Below, in pieces: positions 23,669-35,710 of a stretch of 64,000 nt of DNA. The stretch's first letter is position 1, and every line of letters begins with the position of its first letter. The position numbers and the translations under genes are program-made. This DNA comes from Excoecaria cochinchinensis (taxonomy: Eukaryota; Streptophyta; Magnoliopsida; Malpighiales; Euphorbiaceae), in contig CANTUQ010000009.1 of assembly GCA_947683425.1 (NCBI GenBank), positions 9,439,001-9,503,000 of the forward strand, given 5' to 3'. Below the pieces are notes generated by a model. It worked only from the letters and a program-made list of their open reading frames with translations, was not told the origin of the DNA and ran no database searches.

Positions 23669-25934
23669 CCTCTAATGAACCTAACCGGTCCAATCAAGAT
23701 GGTCCAACCGATTTAAACCAAAATTTCGATTTTTCTTTTCAATTGCACTTTTCCAAAGAATATATATGTTCCTCTCACTATTTTCACTTTTAACCAATTC
23801 GATTGATCTTAAAGCGTCAAAAATAGGCTTCCTACAAATTTTTAGCTCAATTAGAGTCCATTTGGGCCTCGGTTCACTTAAATCGGTCCAATTCGATCAA
23901 TTTTCTTCTACCGTAAAATACAACTCTAAAGTTGTTAAAATTCACAGATAACACTTATATTGTCTTATTCTACACACTCAACATCCATTAAACCTTATTC
24001 ACTATTTATAATCCCTCGGTCAACCCTCTATCAAACCCCAGTTCAAATTGAACAGAATCAGAGGCCAACTTCAGAATGACTTTCGGAGGTTAATTTAACT
24101 CCGTTTTCAGCTCAAATTTCACCAATAGACTCCTTATAGCCCACAAATCATTTTCACGAAATTAAAATTTTTTGGGTATCGGACAGCCGGGTTTGCTGTA
24201 TAGCCACCCCGGTGTCACCTGTCTCGAAATCACTATACTTCTAACCCACTTATCACCAAACTTTGACACTGGCATACTCACTCCCTGCACTGTTCGACAC
24301 TGCGATCATCATGGTAATACTGAAATTATTCACTGACACTTCCAGACCGGTATTTGGGCCATTACAATCAAAACTCACAAAGGTAATAGATAAATCAACT
24401 CTATACCATGCCACACTTAACTAAACCAAAGAACATGCATAAAGAAACACGGCTTAAAAGAAACGCACACCAAAGTACTTTACCTAACCATGACCATCCA
24501 TAGAAGCACACTCATACCAAAACAAGGGACCCTTAATATTACCTAAGAATTTTATCAACTAGCCTCAAAATTTCAATATGAAGTTTTCCTCATATATGCC
24601 ACAAAGGCTCCATAACAAAACACAAAAACAACTAACATAATCCTAACAGAACCTAATAAATGCCTCCCCACACTTAAAGGACACAATGTCCTCATTGTGT
24701 CGGAACAAAAATCACAAACACACAAACAAAAGCAAACAAAAACAAACAGGAAACTAAAAGGAAACAGAAAAAATTAAACATAAAAGAGTAAAGGGACTCC
24801 CCTTAAGACGCCTCACGTGGAGAATCCGAAGGAGAAGGGCTAAATTCCACATTTTGCTTCTTGAAGAAAAAAAGCAGCTTCCTACTCAAGCTCTAATGGG
24901 TCTTATTCATTTCCTTCATTGTGGCCTCCATTGAATCAACCTTTACTGCCATCGCTCAATTACCCTCATCCATAGCTTCTAGTCGAGTCAAAAAATCTAC
25001 TTCCAGCCAGCAGCACTGCTACCCTCACCAGCCTCAGAATCTAACTCCCCAGCATCCTCAGCATCTTCATCATCAGATTCCTCACTGTCCTCAGCATCTG
25101 CAGAAGTAGAAGGGCCCTTTCCCTGCCCATGCCAGATTTTCTAGTACGCTCATCAATAGAAAAAAATACTGGAGGCTAGCCTCCTCTTTTTAACAAATTA
25201 GAGTTGCTCAAAAACATAACATCAAGCATATCATTTATCTCACCCTCAGAAGGCACAAAACCAGGCTATTGCCCCAAACACCCTAGAACAATCCCTGTGA
25301 CCATATGCCCCATCCCAATGGACTTAGTCTTAGCAACCGAAGTATTATGCAATCCATCAAAAATAAAAGATATAGAGCATGGGGTTTTCTTATTTTGAAC
25401 TAGGGATAACACAGATAAGTCTTTCACTTGGACTCTATTACTCTCAACCTACCAAACATAGCATGGCATAAATATTTGTGAAACAACAATATAGACTCAT
25501 TTTTAATTAAGTGATTAGTAGAGTTTTTAGTGTCAAAATGAGATATACCAGTCAATTTCTTCCAAGTATCATGTGTAATAAAGTGTTGAGGAATAAAATG
25601 TGTACAATTCAAGGGAAACCCAAACCAAGTGTTCATGTCATCAAAACCAAATACATACTCTATACCGTTGTGCCTAAATTGCATGCTAGTCCTATTTTCA
25701 TCAACATAAGTGTAGACAACGGGTCCCGAGGTATTTCAAGATCAGGATTACCCAATAAAGAAAATAAAGACCGATTCATAGGCGAAAAAATGGGGATTGA
25801 TCGTTGCCTTGTCATTTTCTTGCGTTTGTCTCAAAATGTTTTTAAAATTTTATTTATTTATTCATTTATTTTTATTTTTATTTTTTATTTTTGTTTATTT
25901 TTTGGAGAAAAAGGGTTTTTTGGGTTTCATTGGG

Positions 25935-26400
25935 AAGGCGCACATGTGTCATCTTGCCAGGGAAGGAGTGTGCATGCGGAGATCTGCCCCGGCAACATAT
26001 GTGCGAGGGGAGCCGCACCTGCATCGCGGGCATGTGCATGAGGGGAGCTGCACCTGCCGCACGAGCGAGGGGTGCTGACCCTCGCGCGCGGGTGTGCCTG
26101 TCCCGTAGGCGCAGCCTTGGCACGCAAGGCCACCCTGCAAGCGCGAGGCCTCCCCTCGCGTGAGGGTGCCCCTGCGCTCGGGCGCCAAGCAGCTACCCTA
26201 CGCAAGGCAGCCTCGTTGCCACAGCCTGCGCGCACGATGCCTCCTCACGCGTGAGGGCGCCCCAGCGTACGGGTGCCAGGTGGCAGCCTCATCCGAGGGC
26301 GCCGTTGCTTACGTGAGGGCACTGGTACGTGCGGGCAATAGCCTGCAAGGTCGCCCCTGCACGCTGGGTACCCCTCAGTAGGTCACCCCTCCACGACAGG
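25935..26400. repeat. CG-rich cassette in U3 of LTR C
   Basis: About 460 bp of strongly GC-rich sequence in an AT-rich LTR. Repeated units include GAGGGGAGC(C/T)GCACCTGC and CTCGCGTGAGGG / CCTCACGCGTGAGGGCGCC palindromes. ORFs run open in several frames on both strands only because stop codons are rare in GC-rich repeats. Confidence 0.75.
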
Positions 26401-26539
26401 ATGCCCCCTGTCATTTTCCTTCCTTCTGCGGCGCTTTTCCCTTCTAACGTGGAATTTGGTCGGATTTTGAAGGAGGTACAGTCCAAATTGGACTGAAAAG
26501 CTGATTTCTTCAGTTTTTATGATTTTTTTTGGGGGTGAA

Positions 26540-26548
26540 ATATAAAAG
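26540..26548 (+). promoter_or_regulatory. TATA box of LTR C
   Basis: ATATAAAAG about 140 bp downstream of the CG-rich cassette, followed by a purine-rich then T-rich leader. Confidence 0.65.
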
Positions 26549-27258
26549 AAAAGAGAGAGAGAAAGAAAAAGAGGGGGATTTTAGAGAGAGGATTTTTAAA
26601 AAAGAAGAGTTTTTAGAGTGAAAAACGTAGGTTTTTCTTAAAGAAAGAACAAGAGTCTTCTTGAGAGTAAAAAATTCTTTCTTTGATTTTTTTTATCAAA
26701 AAATTGTTGAGCTTAGATTAACTTGAAGAAGGGAAAATCAATTTTTTTTAGCTTGGGTTTTCTCATCAAACAACAAAAACAATTATTTTTTTGAGTTTTA
26801 GTGTTCTTGAGTTTTTTTAAACAAAAACTTAAGATTTTCTTGAACCTTTTTGAGTCTGATTTCAAATCTTGACGGGGAGAACAAATTGAGACATCTTGCT
26901 TCCATATTATCTACTATGAGGGTAAAGATTCTTGGATCCATTTTTATCATCTCATTTTATTTTATTTTATTTATTTTAGTTTACTTTCCTTGCATTAATA
27001 AATACATGAAGTATGATTTAATGAATGTGTGTTTTCGTATTTAGGATTTATTTTTCTTTAATATGATTCTTCAATCTTTATTTTGCTTTTCGTATGAAAA
27101 TGGATAAATTCATATGATTTGAGTGTGAAAAATCAGATTTATTGTTTGTGTTTTTTGTATGATTTTTGTGATAATCTTTTCTTTTTTTATATTTAAATAT
27201 TATCATTTTCTATTGCATACTTATGTGCTTTCCCCACTCATATTGTTTGTTTATTGTC

Positions 27259-27505
<247 letters not shown>

Positions 27506-29228
27506 ACTTTTGCATGACTAGTTCTTGCTTTTTTTATTATTATCTTTATATGTGTGCTGTTCACGTATTAAATTAATGTGTTTAATTTAACTTATTTTAT
27601 TTTCTACTTGCGTATTAATTTTATTGTATATTTCTTTTCATTTTTATTAAGTTAATTTTGGAATTATTGATAATATTTTTTTATTGTTATTTTTTATTTG
27701 GGGTCTAAAATGCAATGTTGCTTATTTGAGTATTTTTGTGACAAAGTGGAGGGGTCATGACATGTAGGAAGCTACGTCATTTTGGTGGGATCTTACCTAT
27801 CCCCTATTAGTGTGATTGTATTTGTTCATAAATAAAATAGTTTTATTTTATGTCCGCATCGAATAGAAAATCACAAAAATATGTTTATTACTAATTTGGG
27901 ATTTTTATTAATAAATTAGGACTAATGTCCTTAATTTTAGTCAAGGAATGTAAAATTGTCATGAATTAAAAAGAGGAGTTAATTTTCTTAAAATGGGAGT
28001 AATTCATCCCTATTTTCAAGCAAACAGCCGAAACAACTCTTCGATCTCCTTTTAAGATGAGAACGAGGGAACCGATGTTCCTAAAATGAATAAATATCCC
28101 GATTTATGCATGTTGCCCTTCTTGATTGATTTTGTTTGATTGTTTAGCTTTATGTTTATATCTTATGGACCCTTGTAATTAATTATTGTTGGGGCAATCT
28201 TATTTAGTCTTTTCCATTTGCGGATTGTATTATGTCCCAATTTCCATTTTAATTTTGTTTAGCTTTTCCTTTCATTTGGGGGATTGTATTTGTCCCAATT
28301 TCCATTTTGTAATGGTTTAGCTTTGTGTGTTTATCGCTTTATGTAAGCTTTCATTTATTACTTTCTCGATGCTTGAAGTACGCCTTTAATAAATTGCATT
28401 CATCGTATGAGAGGAGAGATGGAATTTTCTATTCTAAAAACTCATTTAAAATTAACTAAGGCATAAATAAGAGTGGAATTCCGAACTGCTCTCTGGTTTA
28501 AGACCATAGAGGTTAGATGACCTTTTCCAATTCAACATAAATTGGGTGGCGACTCCGAGATACCTCAAAGGTGCCCAAATGTTTCATGGGATTAGATGAA
28601 CTTCCCCAATGTCCTAATGGGTAGGGATTCCAAAATGTCTCGTGTTACCCAAGATTGAATGATGCAGACCATCTCTCAAGCCCTAAAAGCGGGTCTTCGA
28701 AAAACGGGCCGATTTCGACATGCATCACAATAAGACAAAGTGACAATGAATTCCAAAACCCAATCCTTATGAACTGGCAAATCCATTATAATAAATTTCT
28801 CCCATTTCATGCACTTCAAATATTTATTAATATCATTTTCAAGCCCCAATGTCTTCAACAAATCAAAATTGAAATTCGTACTACCTACAATGGATTTCTT
28901 AGAAAAGGCTTGAAATTCCTGAACTTCTTCATCAAAAAAGAGAGGAAAAGGCAATCATACTTATCTTAAAAGAGGATGGTAACCTGGCTTCATGATGAAG
29001 GTCCAGCAACAGCCTTCTTCCCCTTGTTCCCAATGATTTCTGGTGCACCATGGTGAAAAGCACAGTAAAAACAGACAAAAGCACACTGCAGTGGAACACT
29101 AACAAGCAAAAATCTAGAAAATGGAAGCAAGTACCAAGAAAAATGAAAGAAGAAGGAATTGTGAGAAAACGAAAAAAAAAACTAGAGATAAAACTGAAAT
29201 CATAGTGAAAATGGGGCAATTAGGGCAC

Positions 29229-29420
29229 AAAAGGTATTTATGGGGGGTGGAAATTTGAGTTGCAAAGGTTAGAATTCCCCTTAAAAATTCAAATTCCGCA
29301 CTTTGTCGCGTTCGTGACAAAAGAAAATTTCACTTCCCATCACGCTCGCAAATTAGGCCTGCTCGTGATAGAAGCAAATTTAAACAGCTCCCTCGATCTA
29401 TCGCGCTCACGACAGAAATG
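29229..29420 (-). promoter_or_regulatory. Internal promoter of D: CG-rich cassette plus TATA, before ORF1
   Basis: On the minus strand three CG-rich patches (GTCGTGAGCGCGATAG, CTATCACGAGCAGG / GCGAGCGTGATGG, GTCACGAACGCGACAAAG) span 29420-29290. ATAAATACC follows near 29240, then a T-rich 190-nt leader and the ATG at 29051. The cassette motif resembles that in D's own LTR at 17750-17785. This parallels the promoter inside element E. Activity is inferred. Confidence 0.6.
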
Positions 29421-29629
29421 AGAAATTCCATACAAATTTATATTTTGAAGAAGAAACCCTATATTGGAACTGATATTAATAAACCTATTTATAAATTTAA
29501 CCTATAGAACAAAGATAAGCTGTGTTAGTAACACTATAAGCTAAAATACTAAAATGAAAAATAATTAACAACACAAAAATAACTTATAAATGAAATAATT
29601 ACAAAATACAAAGATTGTTCAAAAAACCT

Positions 29630-30780
29630 TCAACCCAAACGTAGAGAGATAGATAATACCTCTCTACCCTGAAAATTACTATCTAGATACACCTTACACC
29701 TCTGACCATTAGCCTTAAATAATTCTCCTTTACTATTTTTAAGTTCCGAGTAACCATGATAAAAAACACGAGTTACATCAAATGGCCCACTCCATCTAGA
29801 CCTAAGTTTTCCAGGAAATAACTTCAACCTTGAATTAAACAAAAGGACCTTGTCACCCAGTTTAAAATTCTTATGCCTAATATGTGCATCATGCCATTTT
29901 TTAGTTCTCTCTTTATATATTCGTGCATTTTCATAGGAACTAAGGTGTAACTCATCAAGTTCATTCAATTGCAACTGTCTCTTAATACCGGCCTTTTTAA
30001 TATCATAATTTAAAGCTTTAATTGCCCAAAAGGCCTTATGCTCTAACTTAACGGACAAATGACATTCTTTTCCAAAGACTAATCCATAGGGTGACATGCC
30101 AATTGGTGTTTTAAATACAGTGCGGTATGCCCAAAGAGCATCATCTAACTTATGTGCCCAATCTTTCCTAGAATTGGAAACAATCTTTTCAAGGACCCAT
30201 TTAAGCTCCCTATTCGAGACTTCAACTTGACCACTAGTTTGTGGGTGATAAAGTGTTGCTACCCTATGATGCACCCCATATTTATATAATAAAAAGGCAA
30301 AAGATCAGTTTATAAAATGTGTACCTCCATCACTTATTATAGCACGTGGCACTCCAAACCTTGAAAATAACCTTTTCAAAAACTTGATAACCACTTTTGC
30401 ATCATTTGATGGGGTTGCCTGGGCTTCCACCCACTTAGACACATAATCTATCCCAACTAAGATATAGTTTTGCGCAAATGAAGTAGGAAAAGGACCCATG
30501 AAGTCAATTCCTTATACGCTAAAGATCTCTATGTCCAAAATATTAAACAAGGGCATCTCATCTCTTCTCCCAAGGTTGCCAACCCTTTGGCATTTATCAC
30601 ATTGAGCCACAAACCTTTTAGCATCTTGGAACAAAGCAGGCCAATAAAACCCACACTCAAGCACCCTAGCAGCCATTTCGGTACTTCCATTATGCCTCGA
30701 ATATAGAGTTGAGTGACAATGAGTAAGAATGTCTGCATACTCCTCTTCACCAACACAATGCCTTATGACACCATCTCCAC
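29630..30780 (-). pseudogene. pol: Element D integrase
   Basis: Integrase inserts the cDNA into chromosomal DNA. The zinc-binding region (30780-30560) is shifted between frames. The catalytic core shows GPFPTSFAQNYILVGIDYVSKWVEA and IISDGGTHFIN (30499-30305), then YHPQTSGQVEVSNRELK and WAYRTVFKTPIGMSPYGLVFGK with a C-terminal FKLGDKVLLFNSRLKLFPGKL block (30274-29630). This wording is typical of the Athila lineage. Stops or frameshifts separate the pieces at about 30500 and 30300. Confidence 0.92.
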
Positions 30781-30847
30781 AAATCTTAAATAGTTAAGGC
30801 TCCTCACAAAGGTAGTACTTCACATTTGCAAAAAACTTTTTCCTTTA

Positions 30848-31357
30848 CTAAAAAGTTAAGTCATTTGGCAAAATTCCTGCAACAATGAAGTTAGCAAAAT
30901 CTGCATACCAAGGTACATTGACATGCTCAACCATCATAAGTGTTTTATCAGGAAATGTTTCATTTATTTCATCATTGTCACCCAAAGGTCCTTCATCATT
31001 TTCTAACCTCGATAAGTGATTAGCCACTACATTTTTTGAACCTTGCTTATCTCTTATCTCTATATTAAATTCTTGCAATAAAAGAACCCAGCGAATAAGA
31101 CGAGGTTTAGCATTTTTTTTAGCAAATAGATATCTAAGAGTTGCATGATCCGTGTACACAATAACCTTAGATCCCAACAAGTAAGATCTAAATTTATCAC
31201 ATGCAAACACAATAGCAAGCATCTCTTTTTCAGTTGTTGTATAATTTAATTGAGGGCCCGATAATGTATGATTTGCATAATGTATCACATATAAATGCTT
31301 ATCCCTATGCTGACCTAACACACATCCCACAGTTAGGTCACTAGCATCACACATCAA
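30848..31357 (-). pseudogene. pol: Element D RNase H domain
   Basis: RNase H degrades the RNA strand of the RNA:cDNA hybrid. Visible are MCDASDLTVGCVLGQ (first catalytic Asp), LNYTTTEKEMLAIVFACDKFRSYL (Glu), VYTDHATLRYL (Asp) and NVVANHLSRLE, in which the usual Asp of the last motif (VADxLSR) reads Asn. A stop just upstream separates it from reverse transcriptase. Confidence 0.92.
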
Positions 31358-31372
31358 TTCAAAAGGTAGACT

Positions 31373-32680
31373 CTAATCGGGTGAAGTAATAATGGGTGCA
31401 CTTACAAGGGCCTTTTTTAACCTCTCAAAAGATTCCATGCATTCACTTGAAAACTCAAAAGGCACATCTTTAACCAAGAGGTTAGTCAAGGGTTTTGCAA
31501 TCAAAGAAAATTTTTTAATAAACCATCTATAAAACCCAATATGTACTAGAAAAGACCTAACACCTTTAACCGTAGAAGGTGGAGGTAATTTCTCTATTAA
31601 CTCAGTTTTAGCCCGATCCACTTCAATCCCTTCTCTTGAAATTTTGTGACCCAACACTATACTTTTCTCAACCATGACATGGCACTTCTCTCAATTAAGC
31701 ACCAAGTTACTTTCCTCACATCTAGCTAGCACCTTATCCAAATTATGTAAGCACAAGTCAAAAGAATCACTATAAATGGAGAAATCATCCATAAACACCT
31801 TCATAATCTCCTCTATTATATCACCAAAAATAGATGTCATGCACCTTTGAAAAGTTGCCGGTGTATTACACAACCCAAATGGCCTCCTTCTATAGGCAAA
31901 ATTCCCATATGTGCAAGTAAATGTAGTTTTCTCCTGGTCACTAGGGTTTATAAAAATTTGAAAATACCCCGAAAAACCATCTAAGAAATAGTAATGAGAA
32001 TGCCCAGCTATTGGCTCTAAAATTTGGTCTATGAATGGTAATGGGAAGTGATCCTTTCTAGTGGTTGCATTCAATTTCCTATAGTCTATGCATACTCTCC
32101 AACCAATGGTAGTCCTAGTAGGAATTAAATCTCCACTCTCATTTCTAGCCACAATTATGCCCCCTTTCTTGGGAACACATTGAATAGGACTAACCCATTC
32201 ATTATCCGAAATAGGATAGATAATGCCAGCATAAAGAAGTTTAATAATTTCTTTCTTTACAACCTCTTTCAACTTAGGGTTAAGCCTTCTTTGCCTATTA
32301 GCTTTGGGTTGTAATCCATCTTCCATATAGATCCTTTGCATAACTACATTGGGACTAATCCCCCTTAAATCCGATATTTGCCAACTTATACTTTTTATTC
32401 TTTTCCTTACAACTTCTAACAACATATTTTCTTGCCTTTTAGTGAGCTTGTTAGAAACTATTATAGGTAAGGTACTATTAGAACCAAGAAATGCGTACCT
32501 CAAATAGCTCAGAAGTTCTTTCAATTCAACAACGGCTGGACTTACTATAGATGGTGGCAATGGCTCTTCACTTCGATGTAAAAGCTCCAACCTATGACTT
32601 TCTTGCTCCACTTCCTCTTGAACTCCTTCATCCAAATTAATTTCCTCCTGACCTACAACATCAATTACTTCTAACACCAA
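31373..32680 (-). pseudogene. pol: Element D reverse transcriptase
   Basis: The fingers and palm read WRVCIDYRKLNATTRKDHFPLPFIDQ, YYFLDGFSGYFQI and FGLCNTPATFQRCM. The catalytic box VFMDDFSIYS is intact. The connection region continues in a second piece (LGHKISREGIEVDRAK, GVRSFLVHIGFYRWFIKKFSLIAKPL) at 31675-31373 after a stop at about 31690. The upstream part (32680-32200) is the protease-to-reverse-transcriptase linker with a Glu-rich start. Athila affiliation is clear from the motif wording. Confidence 0.93.
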
Positions 32681-32820
32681 GCATCAATAAGATCCATTTT
32701 CATGCATACAAGCTCATCCATGGGGTACTTGAGTGCTTTATCCATGTGATATTCAACACTATCCTCCCGCACTCTTAAAACTATTTTCCCTTCATACACA
32801 TCAACCAATGCCCTACCAGT

Positions 32821-33213
32821 TCACATAAATGGTCTCCCTAAAATCAATGGGCAATTAGCATCATATGCAAAATCTAAGATCACAAAGTCAGTAGGCAATA
32901 TGAATTTATCCACTTTAACAAGTACATCCTCAACTATGCTATAAAGTTTCTTAATGGATTGGTCAGCCAATTGCAAGACCATGGAAGTAGGCTTAACATC
33001 TTCTAAGCCTAACTTTTTAAAAATGGAAAATGGCATAAGATTGATACTAGCCCTTAACTCACACAAGCACCTAGGAAACTCCATATCCCTCAATGTATAA
33101 GGAATAGTAAAGCTACCAGGGTCTTTAAGTTTTGTAGGTAAGTTATTGGTAATTATTGAGCTGTAATCTCTAGTTAACTCTACAGTGGATAAATCTTCCC
33201 AACTTCTTTTCAT
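32821..33213 (-). pseudogene. Element D aspartic protease region
   Basis: The segment with LCELRASINLMPFSIFKKLGL and NCPLILGRPFM is the Athila protease domain. Most members have an aspartate-led catalytic triplet where this reads LRASINLMP, so the active site looks altered (Asp lost). It is followed by the VDKFILPTDFVILD strand. A stop at 32820 ends the frame before the linker. Confidence 0.82.
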
Positions 33214-33755
33214 ATAAATTGATTATTTCAAAAACTTAGCATAGTTGGGAATTTAGGTTATCGCTTCTACCAATGATAGATTAATATGCAAATGCTTCAA
33301 TTTATCAATAAAATTTAAAAATTGCTTATCATCATCTTTTTTCTTGAGTCGCTGCGAAAATGGCGGTCGAGGTTGGAAAACCTTACTTTTGGAAACCTCT
33401 TTTATTGCACTCGTGGCAGGTGTCAGGCTGGCGATGTTAGCTTATTTCCCTATTATTGTGCTCGCAATAAAAGGCCCATCTTCCTTCTAAATTTCTTTTT
33501 CCTGCAACACTCCATCTTAGTTATTTGAAATCAATTCATTAACATACTTTTTACCTGACCTTAGTGTGATTGCCTTCATTTGCTCCCTCGGATTAGCTTT
33601 CGTGTTACTCAGAAGGCATCCTTGTATTCTCGATGGTAGTGCATTGGCAATTTGTCCCAATTGGACCTCTAGGTTGTGAATGGGTGAGGCTTTATTCTTT
33701 GCAATTTGGTCAAACTTAGACTCTGGCCTTTTGTGATTCTCCTCTTATGAACTAA
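33214..33755 (-). other. gag-protease linker of D with a CG-containing patch
   Basis: This continues across element F to gag at 45836. No clean ORF. A patch at 33340-33475 has TGCGAAAATGGCGG, GCACTCGTGGCAGG, GGCGATG and GTGCTCGCAATAAAAGG, resembling decayed copies of the D cassette at 29290-29420. Confidence 0.55.
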
Positions 33756-35601
33756 TGTAACACCCCGATTTCCTCCCTAATAGTTTGAGCCATGTTTGCT
33801 ATGTGTATGTGTGCATGTGTGAGAATTTTGGCATGTGTCAAGGGCATTTTGGGTAAAATGCATATTTTATGGCTTGTAATATTGTGTGGGTGCATATATG
33901 TTAGTAGGATTCAAGTGTGTGGGTTGTGTTAGTGTGTGCATGCTCACATGTGTGTAGGGTGTATGAGTGAGGATAGCATTGTGTGTGGTGTGGTGCGGTG
34001 CATGTTGGTAGGGTGTGAGTGATCAAATTCCACCATTAAGGAGTTGACATGTGGCTAGGGTTAGGAAAAGTGTAAATAGAAGAAGAAAGAAAAAAGGGAA
34101 AGCAGAATTTGTTATCTCTTTCCTGTTTCTCCTCTTCTCTCATTCCTCTTCTTCCTTTCACATCTCATGTGTGCCTAGCTTGGATCCAAGTGGCTTTGGT
34201 GGGAATTGATCACTTCTCAACCACCATTTGGTAAGTTTTGCTGCATTTCTTCTTCTTCTTCTTCATCTTTTCTCCTTCTTTGCTGGTTTGAGTTTTGATC
34301 TAGGGTTTGTTGTTTTGTGTCATTTTGGGTGTTGTGCATAGTTGAGCCTCCGTGCAATCCCAAGGGAAAGGAGAAGGCGAGTGGTAGTGGTGCTCACTAA
34401 GTAGGAGCAAAGGAATTTCAGGTTTGGGAAATTATGTGCAATTTTGATGATTATTGTGTTCTTTATTGATTTTTAGAAATTGGCTTGATTGATGAAGTTA
34501 TAATGGTGTATATGTTATGAGTTTTGAGTATGTTGGGTTATAAAATTTAGGTTGTGATTTTATTGGATTATATATGCAATTGATTAAGTTTTTGGATTAT
34601 GAGTTGCTGGTTTTGGCTTGGATGATGTAATCATGTTAATGCATGTTCCTTTGACTTTATGAGCGAAAAAGGTGAGTTTTAAGTTGTTCTTGATGAGTGG
34701 AATGTTGGATTTTGAGTATGTTGATTTGTGTGTGTGAGTTGGGTTAAAATCTGGAGAATTTCTGAGTTTCTATTGATCCACACAGCAGTATGGTCTATCA
34801 TACCCCCGTGTGAATCGTGAGATTTCCCCAAAAATTCTTGGCCATGATTTTACACTACGGTGAGGAACTTTCCATACCGCCGTGTAAAGTCATTCTGCCT
34901 TGTGAGATTTCTAGGCTGTGAATTTTACACGGGGGTAGGGATTTTCCATACCGCCGTGTAAAAGCATTCTGCCTTTTGTGTGAGGCATGTTCGACAGCGG
35001 CATGGTTTTGCCTTACCCCCATGTAAGATGTCTTACACCACGGTAAGGCAACGTCATATCGCCTGTAAAATGTCTCTGCCTCCAGTTTTTGAAGTTCTTC
35101 GGTTTTCTTCGTTTTTGTTCCCCTTTTCGTTTATTATTGCTTTTAAATACTATTTAGTGTTATTTCATGTATCTAGTATCATTAATTGATATTTTGTTTT
35201 GTCAAACTATATTGAATGTTGTGGTTGAATTCGGAATGTATTATTTATACCTTAATTCATGACTCGTCATTATTAACTCAATATGCTACACTTATATGTG
35301 ATTGTATTATGCATACCCTACGGGAGTCAGTCTCGTGGATAGTTAGGCATGCCTAAAAGAGTCCTTTAACTACAGCCTCTGTACTGTTTTGAACCCTGAT
35401 CAGGTCCCCGTTTAGTTATTCGCGAACTTCTACGTGTACGGATCTTGTTTAAGATCCCCTTTATAAAATACTTTGAAAAGAGAAAATGTGATACTGTTTT
35501 CCGATTCGTACCTGTAAGGTACCGCTATGGGTTCTCACTGCTCATATGGGTTCTCACTCCCTCGCGGATGGGTTCGCCTACGTATGGGTAGGGGGTACTA
35601 A
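33756..35601 (+). repeat. 5' LTR of element F, internally deleted
   Basis: It starts TGTAACACCCCGATTTCC and ends GGGTAGGGGGTACTAA (end decayed from GGTGTTACA as in the 3' LTR). It has the five-unit inverted-repeat cassette (34780-35070). Compared with the 3' LTR, everything between the GTACCGCTATG repeat (about 35530) and TTCTCACTCCCTC is missing, including the double-hairpin module. Confidence 0.9.
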
Positions 35602-35607
35602 AGTTTT

Positions 35608-35620
35608 TGGTATTAGAGCT
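35608..35620 (+). promoter_or_regulatory. Primer-binding site of F (tRNA-iMet)
   Basis: TGGTATTAGAGCT lies 6 bp after the LTR end. It matches the 3' end complement of plant initiator tRNA-Met, TGGTATCAGAGC, with one C-to-T difference. This primer is usual for Tekay elements. Confidence 0.88.
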
Positions 35621-35710
35621 CCGGTTTAGGCATTTTCTGGGTGATTGTTGTGTTTAGATATATGATTAGGACTGTGTTGGCTGATGTGATTGTCTTTGTC
35701 TTTCGTTTAG

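Larger units (their letters stand above)
19156..24366 (-). mobile_element. Element I: long solo LTR, probably chromovirus type
   Basis: On the minus strand it starts TGTAATGGCCC (24366) and ends AAGGGTGTTACA (19156). The flanking 5-mers are CTCAA (19151-19155) and ATCAA (24367-24371), one base short of a perfect TSD. The 5.2 kb interior has no gag or pol, so I read it as a solo LTR. A TATA box lies at 23659-23668. Long AT-rich, pyrimidine-rich low-complexity DNA (19500-22200) follows the start of transcription. A GC-richer island with short palindromes lies at 22260-22500. No double-hairpin module is seen. Confidence 0.7.

Noticed and set aside
25797..26486. Several overlapping ORFs of 70-180 codons on both strands
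   Set aside because: They arise from a GC-rich repeat cassette in solo LTR C where stop codons are rare; no protein family is recognisable and frames overlap on both strands.
29630..33213. Endogenous pararetrovirus or true retrovirus
   Set aside because: Domain order protease, reverse transcriptase, RNase H, integrase and Athila-type wording with LTRs and tRNA-Asp PBS identify a Ty3/gypsy Athila element; no movement or coat protein is seen.
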